This document shows positions 60,101 to 64,000 of a stretch of 64,000 nt of DNA, piece after piece (position 1 is the stretch's first letter; the number at the start of each line of letters is the position of its first letter). The notes beneath the pieces are model-generated. The model did not search any database, was not told the DNA's origin, and saw only the letters and a list, made by a program, of their open reading frames with translations. Source of the stretch: Jannaschia maritima (GTDB taxonomy: Bacteria > Pseudomonadota > Alphaproteobacteria > Rhodobacterales > Rhodobacteraceae). The position numbers and the translations under genes were made by a program. The DNA lies in contig NZ_JARGZA010000007.1 in assembly GCF_030973515.1 (NCBI RefSeq), forward strand, positions 1 to 64,000, in the 5' to 3' direction.

Positions 60101-62152
60101 GCACGGGTCGATGCGCGGCTGTACGGCGTGCTGACCGCGGACTTCGCCCTGATCGCGCCGGACGTGTCCGCCTTCGTCCCCGCCGTGCGGGGCGGACTGG
60201 ACGTCACCGGCACGGCCCGGCTGCCCGACACGGGCCCGGAAGTCATCCTGTCCGGCACCGCGCCCTTCGGCGTGACCCTGGACCGGGCCGTCGCGCGCCT
60301 TCCGGAAAGCGGGCCCGTGATCCAGGCCACCGGCACCTTGGCCGACCCGTCCCAGTTCACCCCTCAATTGCAGGGTGCGATCGACTTCGACGTGGCCGCC
60401 GAGCAGGTGGACGGCGCTTGGCGCGTGGAGGCCGACGCATCCGGCGCGCAGGGATTGCGCGTGACGGTGCAGGGCATCGCCACGGGCGAGGATGCGGACC
60501 TGACCGTCAGCATCGACGCCGCCGATGTGTCCCCCTTCGCGCCGGGGCTTTCGGGTCCTCTGGACGCCGACGGGCGGCTGTTCTGGAACGATGGCGGCTA
60601 TGCCTTCGACGTGGATGCCAGCGGCCCCCTGGGGGCGACCCTGTCGGCCGAGGGCCAGTTGACCGGCCGTGCGCCGGAGGCGACGTTCGACCTGTCGGTG
60701 CCCAACATCGCCCCCCTGGTACCCGATCTGAACGGTCCCCTGCGCGCGCGGGGCACCGCCCGCCAGCAGGGCGAGGTGTGGGCCGTCGACGTCGCGCTGG
60801 ACGGACCCGGGGGCACGACCGCGCGGGTCGCGGGGACCGCCGGTGCCTCGATGGACCTGACCATCGACGGGCAGGCCCCCCTGGGGTTGGCGAATGCCTT
60901 CATCGCGCCGCAGCGCATCACGGGCACCGCCCGGTTCGACCTGGCCCTGCGGGGCGCCCCCGCACTGGAGAACCTGTCGGGCACCGTGGCCACCACGGGG
61001 GCGGCCCTGTCGCTGCCGACGCTGCGCAATGGGCTGATGGGCATCGACGCGACGGTGAACCTGTCGGGAAGCCGGGCGCAGGTCACCCTGTCCGCCGGGG
61101 TCGAGACGGGGGGCCGTCTGTCCGTGACGGGCCCCATCGGCCTGACCGCGCCATTCGACGCGAACCTTGCGGTGCAGTTCGACGTGACCGCGACGGATCC
61201 CAACCTCTACACCGCCGATCTGCAGGGCAACCTTTCCGTCGCAGGTCCCCTGACCGGCGGCGCACGGATCGCGGGCACGATCCTGATCGACGGGGCCGAG
61301 ATCTCGGTCCCGTCCTCCGGCCTGACCGGCGTGGGCGACCTGCCGCCGGTGACCCACGTCAACACCCCTCGTCCCGTCCGTCGCACCCTCGCGCTGGCGA
61401 ACCTGGACCAGCGCCCGGAGGGCGGCGGCGCGGCGGGCGGCGGGGGTGGTGGTCCAGGCTATGGCCTCGATATCCGCATCACGGCGCCGAACCGCATCTT
61501 CGTGCGGGGTCGTGGTCTGGATGCCGAACTGGGCGGGGACATCGTCGTGCGCGGCACGACGAACGCGCCGGTCGTATCCGGCGGGTTCGAGCTCGCGCGG
61601 GGACGGTTGGACATCCTTCAGCAGCGTTTCGCGCTCGACGAGGGGTCGATCACCTTCCAAGGCGATCTCGTACCCTTCATTCGGCTGGTGGCCATCACCC
61701 AGACCGACGCCCTGACGGCGTCGATCATCGTCGAAGGTCCCGCCACGGAGCCCGAGGTCCGTTTCGAATCGAGTCCCGACGTTCCGCAGGAGGAGATCCT
61801 GGCCCAGATCTTCTTCGGCCGCGACCTTTCCGAACTATCGCCGCTGCAAGCGATTCAGCTGGCGAACTCGGTCGCGGTATTGGCGGGACGCGGAAGCGGT
61901 GGCCTGCTGGAACGCCTGCGCGGATCGGCCGGGCTGGACGACCTCGACGTCACGACCGATGCCGACGGCAACACCGCCGTCCGAGCCGGCAAGTACATCA
62001 GCGACAATGTCTATACCGACGTCCAGGTGAACCAGCAGGGCGAGGCGGCCATCAGCCTGAACATCGACGTGACGCCGAACCTGACGGTCCGCGGTGCCAC
62101 CGGCGCGGACGGGGAAGCGTCGGTGGGCTTGTTCTTCGAGCGGGATTACTGA
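57194..62152 (+). CDS. tamB: TamB (AsmA-like) envelope translocation protein, 1652 aa
   Basis: Very long repetitive beta protein with signal sequence at 1-19 (ends VPVWA). The middle consists of many repeats of alternating DLxxDA..xxPxxxF strands, forming a hydrophobic groove, as in AsmA/TamB lipid bridges. The C-terminal DUF490 domain is clear (GGFELARGRLDILQQRF, EGPATEPEVRFESSPDVPQEEILAQIFFGRDLSELS). A glycine stretch (about residues 1412-1422) divides the two. Overlaps tamA by one base. No membrane helix beyond the N-terminus is seen. Likely moves phospholipid between membranes with TamA. Confidence 0.93.
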   Translation: MRGPVAFATAALLAVPVWAQDDRDPGFLAGLIEEQLNSPGLNVQIDGFDGALSSTASVEELRIADDEGTWLVMQDVVLDWNRSALLRGRLEVEELSAQTIRLERLPLPAEGVEPPAAAATGFSLPELPVSIDVEALRAERIELGQTVLGQEVALSLAASARLADGSGAATIEAQRLDGVGTFSIAASYDAETQALAIDLDVREAEGGIAATLLNLPGAPAIELTVAGEGPLDAFAADIALASDGVPRLDGRVALNGTDEGRRFDVDLGGDVTALFAPRYQSFFGDDVRLVANGLQGNDGRIVLDDLDLTTRALVLRGEVRLGPDGWPELLDVTGRLASANGSPVLLPLEARTELASADFALTYDPAASDNWLLSLEAAGLDTDQVNLARATLTADGVIARDGGTVQAATAVIRGALEGLSFADQRTAGAVGDRVDLSADVDWRQGGPVTLSGLTVAGAGYGLDGDVVVDVTAETGLPIELDLSASAERLAQFAALAGLDLSGAAQAQVNGTYDPIGATFDLELSAATDDLGLGIAQVDPLLAGRTTVAGNARRTTEGSFLDGFRIENEQMRAAADVAIFGEDAVREDGRTGQAVIQARIFDGTLIDPRLDGEIALDADVAQDSAGVWAGDVALTAPEGVAVTAQGTLTGDAPDVTFDATVPRIAAFVPDIPGGARLSGRAFQRDGVWNVATDVAGPWDLTARIEGPVTGDAPRIAFAAELPDLSAPVPATADIAALQGGVRLDGTLSQADGVWSVDTVMATETGIVAQTEGVVLGAPLDLAVAADVPALEGFADALRDIPPLTGAANLTGRVTQPDDAIVVDLSLRTASGITAAVDGPVTGSTPRVAIDAQVPEVRDFIRIYVPALESIEALQGPAILEAVVERTDGAWTADASVDGPAGLTARARGDLTGDDALDLALAVTVADLAAFADLAPGVEGLNGALSIDGRLENTEAGFALVADARGPQAVRARVDARLYGVLTADFALIAPDVSAFVPAVRGGLDVTGTARLPDTGPEVILSGTAPFGVTLDRAVARLPESGPVIQATGTLADPSQFTPQLQGAIDFDVAAEQVDGAWRVEADASGAQGLRVTVQGIATGEDADLTVSIDAADVSPFAPGLSGPLDADGRLFWNDGGYAFDVDASGPLGATLSAEGQLTGRAPEATFDLSVPNIAPLVPDLNGPLRARGTARQQGEVWAVDVALDGPGGTTARVAGTAGASMDLTIDGQAPLGLANAFIAPQRITGTARFDLALRGAPALENLSGTVATTGAALSLPTLRNGLMGIDATVNLSGSRAQVTLSAGVETGGRLSVTGPIGLTAPFDANLAVQFDVTATDPNLYTADLQGNLSVAGPLTGGARIAGTILIDGAEISVPSSGLTGVGDLPPVTHVNTPRPVRRTLALANLDQRPEGGGAAGGGGGGPGYGLDIRITAPNRIFVRGRGLDAELGGDIVVRGTTNAPVVSGGFELARGRLDILQQRFALDEGSITFQGDLVPFIRLVAITQTDALTASIIVEGPATEPEVRFESSPDVPQEEILAQIFFGRDLSELSPLQAIQLANSVAVLAGRGSGGLLERLRGSAGLDDLDVTTDADGNTAVRAGKYISDNVYTDVQVNQQGEAAISLNIDVTPNLTVRGATGADGEASVGLFFERDY

Positions 62153-62156
62153 TCCG

Positions 62157-62789
62157 ATGACCTCCGCCGCGCCCCGCGACGATCTGGTCTGCTGCCCGGT
62201 CTGCGATGCGCTCCACACGCTGGACGCCACGCCCGAGGGTCGGCGCGCCCGTTGCATCCGCTGCAACACGGTCCTGTCGAGCGGCGGCCCGGAGGCGATG
62301 ATGCGGGTGGTGCTCCTGGCTTCCGCCTCGCTCATCCTGATGACGATCGTGATCTTCTTCCCGTTCCTGCAACTGCGGCAGGGGGTGTTCACCGCCAAGG
62401 CATCCGTGTTCGACACGGTGATGTCGTTCTCGCAAGGCGTCATGGCGCCCCTGTCGCTCGCGGTGGGATTGTTCATCATCGTCCTGCCGGTCGGGCGCCT
62501 GACGCTCCTGATCTGGGCATTGGGGCCCTTGTCCTTCGGCACCAGCCCGTGGCCCGGCGCGCGCTTCGCGCTGCGCTGGGCCGAACGCATACGTCCCTGG
62601 GCCATGGCCGAGATCTTCATGATCGGCGTGGCCGTGGCACTCGTGAAGCTGGCCGACCTCGCGACGTTGACCATGGGACCCGCCTTCTGGTCCTTTGCGG
62701 CGATCGTCGCCATAACGGCATTCCAGGACACGCAGCTGAGTCGACACTCGATATGGACGGCACTGGACACGGCGCGCTCCACGCGCTGA
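62157..62789 (+). CDS. pqiA: PqiA-family membrane protein, first half, 210 aa
   Basis: N-terminal zinc-ribbon CCPVCDALH and CIRCN (residues 12-37) followed by four transmembrane helices: about 48-68, 95-120, 150-170 and 175-195. This is one PqiA unit; E. coli PqiA has two fused units. ATG at 62157 is 4 bases after the tamB stop. The end overlaps the second half gene by 37 bases. PqiA partners the MCE protein PqiB in the inner membrane. Confidence 0.88.
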   Translation: MTSAAPRDDLVCCPVCDALHTLDATPEGRRARCIRCNTVLSSGGPEAMMRVVLLASASLILMTIVIFFPFLQLRQGVFTAKASVFDTVMSFSQGVMAPLSLAVGLFIIVLPVGRLTLLIWALGPLSFGTSPWPGARFALRWAERIRPWAMAEIFMIGVAVALVKLADLATLTMGPAFWSFAAIVAITAFQDTQLSRHSIWTALDTARSTR

Positions 62790-63391
62790 CCGCGCGCGAG
62801 GCGGGCCTGATCGGCTGTCGCACCTGCACGCGCGCCTGCGCGCCGGAGGACGCCCTGTGCCCTCGCTGCGGCGCGCCCTTGGCCAGCCGGGACGTGACGT
62901 CGCTCCAGCGCGTCTGGGCCTGGTGGCTCGCGGGCGTCCTGTTCTTCGTTCCGGCCAACGTGTGGCCGATGCTCATCACGTCGACCGTGGGCCGCGCGCA
63001 GGAAGCGACGATCATCGGCGGCGTGATCGAGCTGTGGCATTACGGGGCCTATGTCGTCGCGATCATCGTGTTCGTCGCCTCCATCCTTATTCCGGTGGGC
63101 AAGTTCATCGCGATCGCGTATTTGGCCCTCGCGGTGCAGTTTCCCCGCGGCCACCGTCCCGGTCCCCTGCTGCATCTGTTCGAGTTCGTCGAATTCATCG
63201 GTCGCTGGTCCATGATCGACGTCTTCGTCGTCGCCATCCTGGCCGCACTCGTGCAGTTCAGCCTGCTGGCGTCCATCAACCCCGGCCTGGCGGCCATCTG
63301 CTTCGCCGCCTCGGTCATCTTCACGATGCTGTCCGCCCTCAGCTTCGACAGCCGCCGCCTCTGGGATAGGATCGACGCAGCCGCACCATGA
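62753..63391 (+). CDS. pqiA: PqiA-family membrane protein, second half, 212 aa
   Basis: Zinc-ribbon CRTCTRACAP then CPRCGAPL (residues 18-42), then four transmembrane helices beginning WAWWLAGVLFFVPANVWPML. The PxNxxP and SILIPVGKF elements are family features. Overlaps the first half by 37 bases and the PqiB-like start by 4 (ATGA). Thus two half-length genes replace a single two-unit pqiA; both keep intact cysteines, so this appears to be a stable arrangement, not decay. Confidence 0.9.
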   Translation: MDGTGHGALHALTAREAGLIGCRTCTRACAPEDALCPRCGAPLASRDVTSLQRVWAWWLAGVLFFVPANVWPMLITSTVGRAQEATIIGGVIELWHYGAYVVAIIVFVASILIPVGKFIAIAYLALAVQFPRGHRPGPLLHLFEFVEFIGRWSMIDVFVVAILAALVQFSLLASINPGLAAICFAASVIFTMLSALSFDSRRLWDRIDAAAP

Positions 63392-64000
63392 CCGACACGC
63401 CCCCCCCTTCGCCCACACGAGCGACGCCTCCCGCCCCAAAGCTGGAACAACGCCGCCGCCGTCCGATCCTGTCGGCCGTCTGGCTGGTGCCGCTCGTCGC
63501 GATCCTCGTGGCCGGCGCGATCGCATGGCAATCCTATCGGAACCGGGGCGAGTTGATCTCCATATCGTTTCCCGACGCATCCGGCGTCACCGTGGGCGAG
63601 ACCACGCTCCGCTACCGGGAGGTCGCCGTTGGCATCGTGGAGGACGTGGGCTTCAGCGCGGATCTTGATTCGGTCAACGTCTATGTTCGCGTGAACGCGG
63701 ACATCGCCCCCTATCTGGACGAGAGCGCGAGCTTCTGGATCGTGCGGCCGGAGGTTTCCGCCCGCGGCGTCGAGGGCCTGACAACCATCCTGTCGGGGAC
63801 CTATATCGAGGGAACCTGGGACAGCGTGATCGGCGACCGCGTCAGCTTGTTCGGAGGCAACGAGCGCGCGCCGATCGTGCCGCCAGGGGTGGAGGGCACG
63901 CCGATCGTCCTGCGTGCGGCGGATTCCGCCCGCCTGGATGCGGGCGCTCCCATCCTTTATCGCGGGATCGAGGTCGGGGAGGTCGCGACCCCGCGCCTGT
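63388..64000 (+). CDS. pqiB: PqiB/MlaD-family MCE protein (3' end outside window)
   Basis: First 204 codons. A proline-rich cytoplasmic start, transmembrane helix at residues 29-47 (AVWLVPLVAILVAGAIAW), then the first MCE domain: ISISFPDASGVTVGETTLRYREVAVGIVEDV with VEGLTTILSGTYIEG. A second MCE domain begins near residue 165 (VLRAADSARLDAGAPILYRGIEVGEV) and is cut by the window end. PqiB forms a multi-ring tube that carries lipid across the periplasm. Starts in overlap with the second pqiA. Confidence 0.9.
   Translation, partial: MTDTPPPSPTRATPPAPKLEQRRRRPILSAVWLVPLVAILVAGAIAWQSYRNRGELISISFPDASGVTVGETTLRYREVAVGIVEDVGFSADLDSVNVYVRVNADIAPYLDESASFWIVRPEVSARGVEGLTTILSGTYIEGTWDSVIGDRVSLFGGNERAPIVPPGVEGTPIVLRAADSARLDAGAPILYRGIEVGEVATPRL

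Noticed and set aside
59363-61660. 765-codon open frame antisense to tamB
   Set aside because: Low-complexity Arg/Gly/Gln/Asp text opposite a well-supported TamB; no independent evidence.
1-64000. tRNA, rRNA, insertion sequences, prophage or integron elements
   Set aside because: No cloverleaf-like sequence, rRNA block, transposase, integrase or terminal inverted repeats were seen anywhere in the window.

Overview
The window looks like chromosome of a high-GC alphaproteobacterium of the order Rhodobacterales (roseobacter-like). The grounds are the GC-rich third codon positions, an EcfG/NepR/PhyR general stress response core, a membrane-anchored cytochrome c of the CycM/c552 kind, a stand-alone prephenate dehydratase, an Anbu proteasome-like operon, and TTT and Yej-type transporters. 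No rRNA, tRNA, insertion sequence, integrase or CRISPR array was seen. Genes are tightly packed, with many 4-base stop/start overlaps that use ATG, GTG or TTG.

Layout. 1-3502: an AttH-type lipoprotein with an FtsX permease and an ATPase (minus strand). 3564-4708: divergent flavin reductase-like and GNAT genes. 5087-8304: an accessory island on the minus strand with a T6SS-like adaptor, a polymorphic toxin whose C-terminal tip and immunity gene are less GC-rich than the rest, a pentapeptide-repeat immunity protein and a tail of tiny ORFs. 8673-12746: EcsC-like, OmpA-like and secreted proteins, and an MFS pump broken by one frameshift. 13237-14711: prephenate dehydratase and cytochrome c. 14886-20618: a yejABEF-like peptide importer. 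20653-25287: the Anbu operon (ATP-grasp, alpha-E, transglutaminase, Anbu) interrupted by an opposing 2H phosphoesterase. 25395-34478: small membrane protein, CocE/NonD hydrolase, a Dpp-type peptide importer with a gamma-glutamyltransferase, and a tautomerase. 34932-42564: a tripartite tricarboxylate transporter (TctABC), a LysR regulator and four coupled catabolic enzymes. 42546-43295: TauE/SafE exporter. 43495-47923: a six-gene, translationally coupled, histidine-rich MacB-type ABC locus that probably handles a transition metal. 48193-53116: the stress core (PLD enzyme, histidine kinase, EcfG, NepR, then divergent PhyR). 53328-55214: a Crp/Fnr regulator facing a DUF2945 and formate/nitrite-family transporter pair that has a strong EcfG-type promoter. 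55350-64000: tamA, tamB, two half-length PqiA proteins and the start of a PqiB/MlaD-type protein, an envelope lipid-transport and outer-membrane-assembly cluster cut by the window end.

Intergenic DNA holds an unusual G-rich repeat with an 11-base period. It occurs beside prephenate dehydratase and again beside the TTT operon as part of a larger shared element; a third tandem array of the same period but different sequence lies after the metal-binding protein gene at 47923.
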